A stretch of DNA of 64,000 nucleotides. It comes from Kalmusia sp. IMI 367209 (taxonomy: Eukaryota; Ascomycota; Dothideomycetes; Pleosporales; Didymosphaeriaceae). The notes below the pieces were generated by a model, which was not told where the DNA came from, did not search any database, and was given only the letters and a program-made list of their open reading frames with translations. Shown here piece after piece: positions 32,027 through 44,525 of the stretch. Position 1 is the stretch's first letter. Each line of letters starts with the position of its first letter. Location of the stretch: positions 744,001 to 808,000 of the forward strand of contig JAPEUQ010000016.1 of the NCBI GenBank assembly GCA_027946365.1. The letters run 5' to 3'. Position numbers and translations under genes: made by a program.

Positions 32027-35000
32027 TCAGAAAATATCCTCCAATCCGTGCTCCTCCCACTTGGTTTTCTTCTGCGCAACATCATGCCTAATCTTCCAGT
32101 AATCGTGGTTGAAATTCCAGTACTCTTCACCCGTGATATCGCACCTACCCTTGGAGAACCACTTGGGTACGAACTCCTCACCGTGTGATTCCCTCTGCCT
32201 CCTCGTAGCTCGCTGTTTCTCTTCTACCCTGTTCTTCTCGGTGGCGGCAACATCGTACTCGCCATCCTCCATGGCGCGCTGGTCAGGTCGGAGACGGGTA
32301 TCGGTAGGCGCGACAACGGGGCGCAATTCATCTGTGATAGCATTGAGGGTGACGACGAAGGGTGTGAGGTTGAACGGGATGCCGGTGGGACGCTGGTGTG
32401 CTTGCCAGACGAGGAAAGCTTTGTTATCGTCGTGCTTGGCGTGTTTGGAGCCGCCCTTGTCGATGTCGGCATCTTCGAAACCGGGCGTGAAACGAGCGTA
32501 GATTTTATCGTTCCAGCGTCCACCTACGCTCCATCGTACCCTACCCTCTTTATCGAGCACTTTTCCAATTACTTGATACGCTGAAGAGGCTTTCCAGCCG
32601 CGCGGCTTGAAGTCAAGCAGACAGACCTCGCCCGTGGTCCAGTTCTTGATCTCCATTATGCCGTAGTTGTCTACCGTGGGATTACCTGTGATGATGCCGA
32701 TGACAGATGACGTGACCTTTTTCCAGGTATAGAGCTCTTCTTTACCACCGGTTGCTGTCGGTCGGAGACGTAGAAACCATGTCCCAAGCGGATTGATGTC
32801 AAAAGACCTACCATAGAACTTGGACTTGACTGCTGACTCTCCCTAGAAGATATTAGCACAGATTTAGGCAAAACTAAATGATTCATACTTACGTAGTAAT
32901 CCCACTTCTTCGACTCCGCATAAGCAGCACCAATTGGCGGATGATGACTAACTTGCTCGATGAAGAAACGGTAGCCCTTGTCTGGCCTAGCGTACTCGTA
33001 TGTCTCACCAAGAAGAGGGTTAAAAGGTTTTGCGACACGTCCAATAGTTGAAGCATATTCCGAAGCTGCAAATGCGGCGATGTAGAGGAGTCTTTCAGTC
33101 GAGTCGGCACGTTCGGCGGCGGTGTCGATGAGATCAGTGTATTCCATATCTTCCGCGACACGCTGTAGGAGAGACGTTGGCTCATTGAAGGAAACAGGAA
33201 GTGTCATCTTCGTCATGTCCTTGCCGATCATGGATTTAAGAATGCCCTGTGAAAGAGTAAGCTCCAAGTGAAAAGTCGTGAAACAGGCAACTTACCCAAA
33301 GTGAAATCTTGGGCCTGTCGTCATCATCCATGGCCAGCTTCTTCCGTACGCCACTTTCATATCCGATGAAGCCTGTTGCGATTTCTGCGTGTTTGCTCTC
33401 GAACAGGTCACCATCTGCAGGTAGCGCTGCCTTCAAGTCGCTAGCTACCGGTTCAACAGGCATTTCAACTACTTCGACTTCACCGGCGCCTACAGCATCG
33501 AAAAACTCCTCATCATCTTCAGAGTCGGATTCGGACATGTCCGCAGCGATGTTTGCGAAGGTAGCTTTTCTCCGCAATGCCTGTGAACTAGGCTTCGATT
33601 TGAGAGCCGCTTGTTCTTCTTCGGCTTCAACAAAGTCATCTGAGCCCTTGGAGAGCCTTCTTTGGTCTCCCAATTCATACTCTTCTAGTGCCTCCCGCAA
33701 TGCACGCTTCGTCTTTCTTCGCTTTGTTTCTGACTCACCAATCCGATTTTCGAGCTCTTCTTGTTCTCGGGCAACTTTGGCCATACTTTCCTCCCACATT
33801 CGGCGCACGTTGGCTTCTCGGTCCAAACGGTACTGCCAATAGGCATCACGATCTCGCGATATACGCAATAGATCACCTATCAATCCTTTTAGATTACCGA
33901 CCGCTGATTCATATGACGATAGCGCTTGCAGCATCATTGGGTCTGAAATCTGCAGCGTCGGATTCTTGGTCTTTTCTTGTTGCAAGGCAGTAGAGACTTG
34001 CGCAAGGAGGTCAAGCTGAAGCTTCGCAGATTGTGCAGTAATGTTGAAAGCGTCTTTATTTTGGGGTCGTACTTCGTGGCTGCTCGCATCATCGCCATAG
34101 TCTTCGTCATCGTCATCGCCTTCCACGGCAGTGGCAGTGCCAACATGACTGACCATCTTGCCGAGCTCATGACCAGCAACACTCGGGTCGTAGGTGCTAT
34201 CCGGACCATCGTCATACACGCTCTGGCCTGATCGCGATGCCGTATCCTGGCTTGTCAAGGGTACTCCAAGAGATGTCGATGGAGCTAAATTTCTGGAGCT
34301 CGGAACTTTGGAGCTCGTAAGGCTCGAGGTGTCGCCTTCCTTGGTTAGGCGCTTGTCAAGTTGCTCTATCTTGGCTTGTTTCAATGCCTCTTGATCCTGT
34401 TGCGTGCGCTTCACTTCTTCTCGTGCTTCGTCTTTGGACCACTGAATCGCATTGTTCAGTGCCCAATACCATCTCTTTGCTTCGACTTGATGATTAGCCT
34501 TTAGATGATATTTCACCGAAGACTTGCCCTGGATCTCAAAACGTTGCTTGTCTTGTGGGTCCATATAGAGTTTCGCTATTCGCATGTTTATTGCTCCACG
34601 GCAAGCGGTACCGGTGTCGTCTTGATGCTTGTAGTAGCTCAGCACTCCATCTTCCAGAACGAACCAGCGCAGCTTGTAGCCACTGGTATAATTGGTCCAT
34701 TTCTTAAGATAGCCTTTCATTTCGCGCGATTCTTTAGCACCCATGCCACTCTCTGGTGCAGCTCCAGCTTGCGGCCCTGCTCCTGCTAGAATGGTCTTCT
34801 CTTGTATCCCCCTTTGGGCGGCAGCGGCAGCAGGCGAGCGCTTCAAGATGGCGCGGGTGCGATCATCCTTGGTGTAGTCTTGAGGAAGCTTGCCTTTACG
34901 GTCTCTCCGAAATGGGTCAGCCCCATTCAGAAGTAGCAATTGCGCCAGCTTCACATCCTTCTTCTTCGCCGCCTCGTGTAATAGAGTCCCTCCAGCTTCC

Positions 35001-36054
35001 ACGACAACGGGGTCAGCCACAAGCTCACCACCGTTCACATCGAGTGTACTCTTGATCCTCGCGTCCTGTAACAGCTTCTCCAGAGATGCCATGTCACCAG
35101 CAGCCAACAATTGTTGTATTTTCTTCACGTTCGTGTCGATAAATATGGATCGAGCGAGCTGCAGCTGCTGGAAGATTTCGGGCGTGCGAGCGAGATCCAG
35201 AGGCGTTTGTCCGTTGAAGTTCGTTATTGAATCGTTAATACCCATCTTATCGAGCAGCATGCGCACAACAGGTGCCCTTCCAAGAGTTGCTGCAAGGTGC
35301 AAGGCTGTGTTTCCATCGCGGTCGCGGCCGTTGATATCGATGACTGAGTCAGGCCCAGGTGTCGCGTTCGAGAGCACAAATTCGATGACTGGCACCTCGG
35401 CGCATTGTATAGCTAGATGTAGTATCGTAGTGCCCTCTGTACGGCTTAGGAGCGTCAGCGAGGTGCTGCTCTGGTCGCTGTCCGCAGTGGCCGATGCCTG
35501 CTCCCTAATCGCCTTCGATATCGCCGCTGTGTCGCCATTCCGGAGCGACTCGAAGACACGAAACAGCTTCACAGACTGCTCGATAGAAGCGCCCTTGGGG
35601 TTCGGCGACAGCGGGGATGCGGCGTATGGGGAGGTGGGGGCATTGGCGTTAGCGTCCTGGGTGTTCACAGTGGACATGCTGGCGGAGAGATGCGGGCGGT
35701 GCTTTGTAGAAGGGTTGCGTGTGTGCCCAGGGAGGTGGCCGTGGTGCTGCGGCTGCGACTGTGACTGCGACTGCGAGCTCGACGACGGTTGCTGCGAACT
35801 GAGCGAGGTTGCCGACGAGCTGTGGGGGAGCGCGTCAGGGTCGGTGACGTCGTTTCGCGAAGAGACCTTCCCCAGGAGGTTCTTGACGCTGCTGGACTTG
35901 GAGCGTTTGTGTCTATGTATGTCGTCAGCGATGCACGATGCCTCCAATTGCACGGCCTAGATTTGCGCGTGTGCCGTCGAGGGCGCTGCGGGGCGTCTGG
36001 CGTCTGGCTGCTGGGCCGTGGTGCTTGGAAATTGCTTGGAACTTACCCTTCCAT
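32027..36054 (-). CDS. Oxysterol-binding protein (Osh1/Osh2-type: ankyrin, PH, FFAT-like, ORD)
   Basis: Four exons (36047-36054, 33296-35912, 32893-33246, 32027-32842) give 1264 aa with consistent phases. The first exon is only ATGGAAGG, joined by GTAAGT...CATAG to [15 protein letters not shown]. Order of domains: a Ser/Gln-rich N-terminus; ankyrin repeats (about 150-340; [36 protein letters not shown]); a PH domain (about 400-500; [20 protein letters not shown]); a coiled region; an acidic FFAT-like motif (DDEEFFDAV, about 807) expected to bind ER VAP proteins; and the C-terminal ORD with the family signature EQVSHHPP. Such proteins exchange sterol and phosphoinositide at ER-Golgi or nucleus-vacuole contacts. 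The seventh FFAT position is Gly instead of acidic, so VAP binding may be weaker; that point is inference. Confidence 0.95.
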
Positions 36055-36607
36055 GCCGCTGGCGGCCCCAGGCCGAGACTGCGGAGCGTGCAGGTGGGTT
36101 GGGGGATAGAGATGCTATACAAAAAACTCACGCGAGCAGGCTTCGGGCGACAAAATGTGGCAGCGTGCGCCGTGCGACTTTGTATGAAAAGGCTGGAGCT
36201 TGACGTCGCCCAAACAGTAGCGAACAGTAGCGGGGCGAGGCGAATCAGCGTGTCGGAAGACCGCGCCCCTGCTGCTTGGTTCAGCACCTAGGACCAATTT
36301 GTGTATCCGAGCATTTGCCCCGCGTAGACGTGCCCGTACGAGGAAATGGAGGAGAGCTTTTATAAGTCGTGCGAGGCGAAGCAGCGTACGCGTAACCTGG
36401 CATAGGCGCGGCAGGTGTCCATGGTACGGGTGCGGACCAAACTGTGGTTCGCGATCATGGCTGGCTTACCTCGCACAATACGACCCTCGTTCTTCACATT
36501 GCAGATATACGAGTCTTCGCTTCTGCACAATTACATAGGGCTAGTCTACAAGGCCGATGGGCCCCCCTGTTCCGCATATGTACAATTCCTGCTTTGCCCG
36601 GCCGGGC
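36055..36607. other. Intergenic region without recognised gene
   Basis: This is promoter-side sequence of the oxysterol-binding protein gene and the 3' flank of ATP12. No supported gene. Confidence 0.6.
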
Positions 36608-37744
36608 TCACGAGGATGCTCCGCCGACCAGTATTATGGCGCTTCCAAGCTGTCGCCGCATATCTTCCTTCTCGACGTCGTGTGTATCTTCGACCTCGCC
36701 CCACTGCGTCGTCTGCCATCGCACCTCTGAGCTGGCTGCTTCGACGGCTTCCTCGATTCCGAAGCGGCCCGCATCGGCAGCCTTCCGCGATTGCGCAAAC
36801 GCTTCGCCCCATTCGTGGATAAGTCTCACGCCGACAAGCAGACTCTTGGATGCTAGCACTGCGCGCTCCAATCCGGCAAGCTCGAAGGACGGTAGCCCTG
36901 TCAGCCAGCCGCGCACCACGTCTTTTGTCATCTCGGGCTGTGAGACGGGGATAATACTGTCGGGCTCCAGAATCGGTTTGATCTCAACGCCTGGCCACAC
37001 GTGCGTTGTCAGGTAAGCGATGATGGGCGTAGCGAGCTTCATCTGCAGCTGGCGAAGGGTGAGTCCACCTTGCGTGACCTCGTTGAGCACCCTCTCTGGC
37101 GCCCAGCAGAGCAATGTGTCCGTGGCGAGGTAGCGCATCAGCATGCGGTTGATATCCTCGCGCACTTTGGCGTTCCCCTGCGCATCTGCCTTTTCAATGT
37201 CCAGCGCGCGGGCGGCGAGCGATGTCATGGGTATGTAATGCGTCTTCAACGCCTGTTGTGCGCTCACCAGGAGGTCCCATTCGAGCGCAATGGCCGTGGC
37301 GAGCTGGTGCTTCGTAGCGGGTACTGTGAGAATCTCTTTGGTGGGCGTTCGTACGGGTCTGGTGTCGAGAAACACCTGCAATCCATCTTATCACGATCAG
37401 CGTAGTCTCGACAGCATTGGCGATAGAAACGTACCTTCTGTATCCTTCACAGACACATCCTTCCAGAAGCGCTTCGCCAGCACGCTCTGCGGCCTGGTAG
37501 GTGCTGCTCTGACCTCCTTTGCTTGCTTCAACAGCTCCGCCTGCTTCCTCTTCCTAGCGACCCTGTCCAATGCATCTGATGCAGCTGGGGTGGGCGTTTC
37601 CGGAGGCGGCCCAGGAACGGAGGGATGAGGCAATGGAGTCGCGCGTCGCGAGACGGATGTGTGCAGGCACTGGTACAGCGGGCGTGGGACGCGTCGGGGC
37701 GCCGTCAACCGCAAGGATGACAATGCAGGGCGAATGGACTCCAT
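36608..37744 (-). CDS. ATP12: ATP12, mitochondrial F1-ATPase assembly chaperone
   Basis: Exons 37435-37744 and 36608-37386 are joined by a 48-nt GTACGT...TAAG intron, giving 362 aa. The N-terminus is rich in Arg, Ser and Pro without acidic residues (MESIRPALSSLRLTAPRRVP), as for a mitochondrial presequence. The conserved ATP12 body follows: FWKDVSVKDTEDGLQVFLDTRPVRTPTK, LATAIALEWDLL, HYIPMTSLAARALDI, LMRYLATDTLLCWAPE, and the C-terminal SLLVGVRLIHEWGEAF region. ATP12 binds the F1 alpha subunit in the matrix and is needed to build the alpha3beta3 hexamer. The acceptor was chosen because it restores the invariant VFLDTRPV block in frame. It is divergent from the Zn2Cys6 gene, sharing about 405 nt of upstream DNA. 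Confidence 0.93.
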
Positions 37745-38149
37745 TGAAATAATAACACACGCGGCGAAGTGAAGTTTGCCCTGGAGAAAAGACGATGGGT
37801 CCGTCGGGGCGGAACTTTTGGCGAAGGGATGCCACCATGTGCTCCGAGCACCCTGCATCTGGGGTTCGTCGAGCTCGCTCGACGCCGTCGATAATCAGCC
37901 ACCAGGCGCACATGATCTCCCACCACCAGCAGTTGTCTCTGCTGCATTGTCTCTCGCCAACCCTCCCGTGACGATGCGCATATCTCCCCGAAGCCTCTCC
38001 AGCCTGATCACACCCCGTGCTCGCACTACACCCCACAACTGATCGTTCTCGCGTCTCGGCTGCCCCGCCTCCCCATCGCCGACCCGCTATCCCAGGCCTG
38101 GGCTCGATGCAGCTCGTCTGATAGCATCCTCACCACCACGCCCACGTTC
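37745..38149. other. Shared promoter region of ATP12 and a Zn2Cys6 gene
   Basis: About 405 nt lie between divergent start codons. The side near the plus-strand gene is C-rich. I identify no specific binding site. Confidence 0.6.
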
Positions 38150-41100
38150 ATGAATAACAGCGCGCCCTCGACCGCGTCCGCGAATGCCCCGCCTCAACCG
38201 CGGCCCATTCGCTTCGTCACCAACCATGAAGGGCCCTACGCAAAGCGCCGCAGGATCAACTCGGCCTGCCTGACATGTCGGCGCAAGAAGACGCGCTGCT
38301 CTGGTTTGTTTGTCCAGGGGAAATGGAAACGCGCAGGGGAACAGAATGCTGATTGCAACGTGCAGGTGAGCGGCCTGTGTGCGGGACATGCACGCAGAAC
38401 AAGCATCAGTGCGCCGGCTATGGCGATGACACGAGCCCGACCGAGGCCACCAAGGATAGCAAGAAGGTTGCGCGCAGGGAAAGCGCCACGGCCAGCGCGC
38501 CTGCCGTCAAGGTCAAGCAGGAAGCAGCCCCGCAACCCTCACGGCCGCGCCTATCGCACACGTCGTCGACTGCATCCCACAACTCGGATTTCTCGCCGAG
38601 CCGTCGCCTGCACCGTCAAGATGAAGACAACGGTATGTTGATCGACATGTCGTCGTGAACAGGGACTAATGCCCCTTAGGGAATGCCTCTCTCACGCTGA
38701 GTACGCGCAATCGCATGCCCTATTTTCGATACTTCGGTCCAACTGCCATCATGCCCGGCTTCAAGCAAATGGTCGTCAAGGTGAAGGGGAAGCAGCATGG
38801 GACAGGCCACACTACGTCAGACCGTACGTCTCTCGTTACAATGACCGACCTTGTACTGATTTGCAGCAGCCGTCGAGTCTTCGCCCGGACTACCTCCCTC
38901 TGTCGGATCACCTCCGCCCGCAGAGTCTCGAACCCCTGTAGAGATACCCGTGTACGATACCTCCTCCATGTCCCCAAGTCCCTTGATCACCCACTTGTGC
39001 ACCACCTTCTTCAATCATCTTGGTTGTAACTTTCCCTTTCTCCAGAAAGATCGATTCATGCGTGACCTTGAAGAGAAACAGGTGGATGCTATTCTCGTAG
39101 ACACGGTTTGCGCCCTCGCTGCTCGGTTCTCAAACAATCCTCTGTTGACTGGCAGCTCCGAAGCGGTGCACGATGGGATAGAACATGTAAAAATACACCC
39201 CTCGGAATACGGTCAAGCCTTTGCGCAGCGCGCGAAATCTGCCATTCCTGATACGTGAGTCACTCCAAGAGTGTGGACGTGAGACATGTGCTCATCATTG
39301 ATCAATCTTGCAGGTTCTCGTGTCCTAGTGTTGCTGTCGTTCAAGCTGCTGTGCTTCTGGCATACGATGAATTCGGTGCGAACCGTGACAGTGGACTGTG
39401 GATGTACCTCGGCATCGCTATTCGGATGGCCCAGGACCTAGGCATGCAGACCCTCCAAGGACTCAAGTATGAGGGCTCCGACGGGCCAACGCCCAAATCT
39501 GTCAAGACAGAGCCGACTGCAAATCGCAACTCGACTCATCCCATCTCTGAAGCTCTCCGAAGAGAGAGTACTATTCCTGAAGAGAAGGAGCAACGTGCGG
39601 TTGAGCAGGAGAGGCTGGATACCTTCTGGGCCATCTTCTTTCTCGATCGAGTTGTCTCATCCGGAACTGGTCGCCCTGTGACCCTTCGTGATCGGGATAT
39701 CGAGATTTCTTTCCCTTCCTTGAACGAGGTCGACGCAGTGTCGGGTTGGCCATTGCCGTTTCCCGCTTTGATCCGCATCGTGCATCTCTATGGCAGGGTG
39801 ACCGACGTACTGAACAGTATCAAAGATCGATCAGACATAACCACCGACCTTCGCTCTCAGCTCGACACTTTGGAGTACCATCTGACTGAGATATATCAGA
39901 ACCTCTCGCAGAGATTGCACTTTAACGCTCTCAACTTTCAGCATTATGTGAAGCTAAACCAGGGGACCAACTTCCTACTCCTCCACTGTTGGTTCCATAC
40001 TTGCATTGTCCTTTTGCATCAACCAACACTTTTAAAGACCTTCGAAGGCAATGCACAACCTCTCTCAACAAACAGTAGAGATCTGTCCATGTCATCGGCA
40101 AAGACCGTAGCTGATATCCTTGCATTTACCGACCTCATCGACACGAAGACTGGCGTCGGTAATCCCTTTACGAGGTATGGATTTCGAAACGTTTCTAACG
40201 TTGGTATGCTAACCCCTCCAGTCAACCGACATATATCGCCGCATGTGCCTTTCTTAAGGAGACGGCTCTCCACTCGGCGAATTCGCACCCATCTTCCCGT
40301 CCTTCCAGTCCTAGTACGCTTGACAATAACGAGGTCTTTGAATCGAGCCACATCTCATTAGACCATATGAGCTTCGAGAAGCCGGCTGCACCAAATGGTG
40401 GTGACCGTGGCACGCACTCTACCAAGCGGGAACAGAGTCAAGCTGCTAAGCATACCTTGCTCGCTTCCGCCGCCAATCAAAACTACCAATGTTGTTATCG
40501 AGCTCTAAAGTCACTTGAGACGTATTGGGCAGGTGTGAAGTACATCCTCACCGTCCTAGACCAGAAAGCCAAGGGCGTCGGTGACCCGCTACTTTACACA
40601 AGAGAAGAGATGGAAAGCGCGTTGGAGTCGCCTAGGCCGGAACCCTCTTTCACCAGCCCAGGCTGGCGACGCAAGCTCAGCTGGGGAACATATTTGACCG
40701 CACAGAATCTAGATGTAGACGCAGTAAAGATGTCCGCTGCGATACGGAAGGGAGCTAGGACTCCAATACCCGGGTCTCCGATGAATCATAGTCAAGGTAA
40801 GTGACATTGACTGATCGTGAAAATGATTAGAATGTTAACGCAAAAGCAGCGATTGGATGGTCACTCACGGGCACCATGAACTCGCCTTCAACGAATGTTG
40901 CTGTAATGTACACCACGGAAAACGGCAAGACACGCGACAGCAAGCCATTGCAGCCAAAGCCCGCGCTGTCTATTAATGGTCTACCCTCGCTCGCGTCCAC
41001 GTTATCAAACGATTCCATGAGGTTTGAACCCTCCCAAACAATGACGCCTCCTGCACCATTTCTATCTTTCGACTCGACCGCAATGCCGCCGCCACCACCA

Positions 41101-41517
41101 CTCAACTCGAACATTAACACCGCTCCGGCTTCAGATCCAGTGCTCGTCTCTGATGCCGACCTCCTTCTGAACTTACATTCGCCCTACTCAGCGTCGTCCC
41201 CCACTACTTCACGCCATCCCTTACAACATACATCATTTACTCGGAGTTCTATGCCTGTTCCTACCAACAATACTATCTCCAATCAGCAACAGCAGGCTTC
41301 ACAGGCAACATTCTCGCCGAACTTTACAACATACCCCACGCCAACAGATCAGCCCTTTAGCGATATGGTCATTGACTCACAGGAAGTCGACATGTCAGTT
41401 CTCGGTGCCGACATGATGCCTTGGGATCTAGAGTATCTGCCTCACGACATGCTGTATTCCTACGACAACCCCTTCAGCTTCCCAGATGAGACAGGCGCTG
41501 GGGCACCCGAAGGGTAA
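38150..41517 (+). CDS. Zn2Cys6 fungal-specific transcription factor, 1018 aa
   Basis: Seven exons (38150-38303, 38366-38632, 38680-38823, 38867-39254, 39314-40174, 40222-40796, 40850-41517) join in phase throughout. The zinc cluster is interrupted by intron 1: CLTCRRKKTRC joins to SGERPVCGTCTQNKHQC. A Ser/Lys-rich linker and MPYFRYFGPTAIMPGFKQM follow. The fungal-specific transcription factor domain (about 220-560) includes LCTTFFNHLGCNFPFLQ, AAVLLAYDEFGANRDSGLW, YLGIAIRMAQDLGMQ and a DTFWAIFFLDRVVSSGTGRP segment. The C-terminus is Ser/Thr/Pro/Gln-rich and ends in an acidic-aromatic region (MPWDLEYLPHDMLYSYDNPF) that looks like an activation domain. It probably binds CGG-type sites in the nucleus; target genes are unknown. 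Its intact phases contrast with the broken factors at 9-14 kb. Confidence 0.93.
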
Positions 41518-41834
41518 CTCTTCTTAAAAGTTTGACTGCTTTGTACATATCGTTTTGACAGCGCTTCGGCGACATTTCTGGAGTTTCACGGTGCAGCCGA
41601 GATTTTGAGCCTTTGCGTTAAGATACCTCATTTGATGTTTTCTATTTGGATGGTTGTTGTACATTGGATTATTTTCCCTGGAGCTGTGGGCTCCAAATTA
41701 ACGAATCTTTTACCGTTGTTCCTGCCAGTGATGCCATTTCCGTAATGTCGTGGCGAGGAGAGAAATTCAGAGCTTAAGGCACCGGCTGCTGACGCAGACC
41801 TGGCAGCATGCTTCGGTCGTGCTACTGCAGGCGG
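41518..41834. other. Intergenic region between convergent genes
   Basis: About 317 nt hold the 3' flanks of the Zn2Cys6 gene and the small secreted peptide gene. Nothing else is seen. Confidence 0.6.
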
Positions 41835-42008
41835 CTATGTCTCGTTAGCATCTTCCACTCTGCGCTTGGATGGGTCGGTAGGTGACGCACAGTTGATGGG
41901 CAAGCAGCGCTTCTCTAGGAACACATTGACGTTCCGCGACTCCTCCATGAGCGGCATCGCCATGGCTATTCCCAAAACACTTGCGAAGACGAAGAGCGTG
42001 AACTTCAT
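41835..42008 (-). CDS. Small secreted peptide precursor candidate, 57 aa
   Basis: From ATG 42008 the frame encodes 57 residues. MKFTLFVFASVLGIAMA is a strong signal peptide. A short pro-region (MPLMEESRNVNVFLE) ends at the dibasic pair K33-R34. The next segment, CLPINCASPTDPS, has two cysteines four residues apart and is followed by the tribasic K48-R49-R50 and a short acidic tail. Cleavage at the dibasic sites by a Kex2-type protease would free a peptide of about 13-14 residues with one possible disulfide. TATA-like sequences (TATAAG, ATAAAAG) lie about 100-120 nt upstream on the same strand. I recognise no family. The frame is short, so the gene call rests on the signal peptide, the cysteine/dibasic layout and the promoter spacing. 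Confidence 0.45.
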   Translation of the reverse strand: MKFTLFVFASVLGIAMAMPLMEESRNVNVFLEKRCLPINCASPTDPSKRRVEDANET

Positions 42009-44525
42009 AACTGCAAAATGTTGCCCGTCTCGAGACGCGGCAGGTAGCGAGAGCGACAATCAACGAGAGGGCGATCCAGACAGCCAGATCGCGCCGGGAC
42101 TCGACATCTTATACCTGGCCTTTTATGTGCTTGGGAAGTGAGACTGTTTCGCAGTGTCCTGCCCCCTCGGTGTGGAGGATTCGCGGGAAGGCTTAGCGTT
42201 GCTTAGTCTTCCTCTGGGTGTTTGGATTCGCTTGGGAGTTTGGGATGCGCTAGGTGAGTTGCGTATCCTGGAGGAGGGTGGATGGGGGGTTATGTGGGAA
42301 GGTGTAAGGGGGTGGTGATTCGTGGAGGGTATTTGGGTGAGATGCCTGGATGCGTGGGAATTGGTAGGCTATGAGGTTGTAGGAAGATGAGAGGATGCAT
42401 TCTGCTACTAACGTTAATCGAGGTTGTTAAAGTCGAAAGGAGAGTGCGTTTAGTTTTAGGTTGGAGATAAGTCCACGTGGATTTTCGCTTGGTGAATTGC
42501 CTTTCTCCTTTATTGTTGGGTACCTTGTTCTGGGGTTGGTGCATGTTGTGTATGCTAACTTGTCGTTCTGGGCAAGGTGAAGCTCCCTACAATGTAAAGC
42601 TCGATCAGTGCCGCAAGATGCCGGAACCAGCCTCGGGGGCTAGGTGAATATTACGCATAAGATGATGTAGAGTATGGGCGCGTAGCTTTTTCCTTGGGTT
42701 GTCATTGCGCCGTTTTCGGAATTGTTAGATTGTCTAGTATATAATCGATAGTCTTCTACAGTTGTGCTCAACTTCTCCGATAAACCAGTGCATGATAAGT
42801 CGATCTGTCATATGGCATGGGGGTTCAGACGATTCGAAGCTTGGGATGGCTGAATCGTGTGGTGAATCGACTCACTCGATGTGAGGCTTTCAAATGAAGC
42901 TTTCTTTTGAAGCACAGGGAACAGGCATGTCCGCTTATTTTTCCCTGTGATAGGATATCGTTTAATGATAATCAGCGTTTTTGGGCAATAATTTTGCTGC
43001 GATCAGTACCCCATAAAGTTAGTAGCGGCCAAGGCCCAGATCGACGGGTCTTCTCCCTGTAGACATGCTCTGGAGGTATTAGCGGCCACATGGACAAAAT
43101 GATGTTTCGAAACATGCGTCGAGTTCGAACCCGTCTTCGCAGCCTTTATGGAGTTGCACGAGTGAGCTAGCACGACTAATTGAGTCGTCTAACTGCCCCT
43201 GCTTTGAGTTTAAATGTTCACGACTCCACCTTCGCCCCGCCTTTCTCAAACGAACCATTCACCCCGGCAGTTGGATTCCAAGGCTACTTCCCGTGTCCGA
43301 TCCGCGTGGACGAAATGTCAATCAATTACGCCTCCTTTTGAAACCCGCATTGGGCATGAATGGCGGTTCTTCGTCTGATCTCGAACCTGAGTTGTGCAAG
43401 GCTCTCAAGTGCATCAGATGAGATGCCGGTGCCGGAGCCGTGGTCAGGAGCGAAGCGAAACTCTATTGCGTCAGCCAACCGCAATAGTTGCGGGTATTAT
43501 CAAGAGTCGGCGGACGGTGGGCTTGTCGTCGCGCCACCTTGGTCGCGTATGCTCTGGCTCCCGTATATGACAGCTCGGTCCGGCTCCCACACGTGCGCCC
43601 ACGTGGTATGCGCATAGGGCTCTTGGGGTGAGTACACACTCATCTCGCAAGTAAATAGCATTTCTTCACATCCACAAGATCGCCATCTCGAACCCAATAC
43701 GCCCCGAGGTTCGTCTCCGAGCAACGTAAACCTAGGTTAATAGTGATCCTGGGAGGAATCCCATTATGGTGGATTGGGAAAAGGAAAGACTGGTCTGGAA
43801 AATCGCCATGTGATAATGATCACCGTGACAGAACCAAAAAAAAGGTCGTCCAGCGGCATCTCATCAAGCCGCGATTCTGATCGTCCAGCGGCTATTCCAG
43901 ACCTGGAAGCATGTGGCGTCCGTGAGAACAGTTGTAGATGTTCTCGTCCCGAAGTATGATAGATTGTAGTTCGCACAGTTGCCCTATCGAAAGTGTGGCA
44001 CTACTTCGGACATCCTAGCTGAAACTTTAGGGAAAGTGGCCCTTCGCCCCCCACCAAAACTCTAAATTATCTGCAGCTAATGCCTCATATCCGCACATCA
44101 TTAGATCTGGAAAGGGACACGGGATACATCAAGCGTGATGATTAATGATTGTAGTTGAACATATCAGCTTCCTAGTATCATGCGGTCCCCACCTCGGACG
44201 CTTGAGCAAAGCCCGCCGTTGTGTCAAGTTCGGCGACGTTGATACTCGAGAAAAACTACCCGAGCGAATCGAATGTTTCCACTGTTTACCGCAGAGCCTA
44301 TCAAAGGCTCAATGCCTTGGCCGAGAGCGCTAGGAACATTTGGGTTGCAGCATGCGAAAAAGAAGGTTTACCATGCATGCATATGCTTGACGCGTGCCAA
44401 CCCAGGGATCTTTGATGCATGCTTTAAACTTGCCGTGCCGCGTCGCGCGATGCAGCGATGCTCATCTTTTTGCTTGCCGTCACTCATTCTCGCGAGTGTT
44501 CATCTAGCAACCGTGGTACATTGAT
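42009..44525. other. 2.5-kb gene-poor stretch
   Basis: No coding frame with family resemblance is present on either strand. The left part (42200-42560) is G/T-rich with GGTGG/GGGGG clusters, and the middle has mixed composition. A GTTCGAAC box at 43121-43131 resembles a tRNA T-loop but is not flanked by a stem. It could be decayed sequence or a long regulatory region upstream of the rhodopsin-like gene. Confidence 0.55.

Noticed and set aside
34890..35960. A 356-codon plus-strand frame antisense to the oxysterol-binding protein
   Set aside because: The opposite strand encodes ankyrin repeats with clear motifs; this frame is Ser-rich shadow sequence.
42200..42560. G-rich stretch as a telomere-like or minisatellite array
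   Set aside because: The GGTGG/GGGGG clusters are irregular, with no constant unit and no TTAGGG repeats.
43090..43165. Possible tRNA around the GTTCGAAC box at 43121-43131
   Set aside because: The flanking bases do not form a T stem and no acceptor or anticodon stem can be drawn at the right spacing on either strand.
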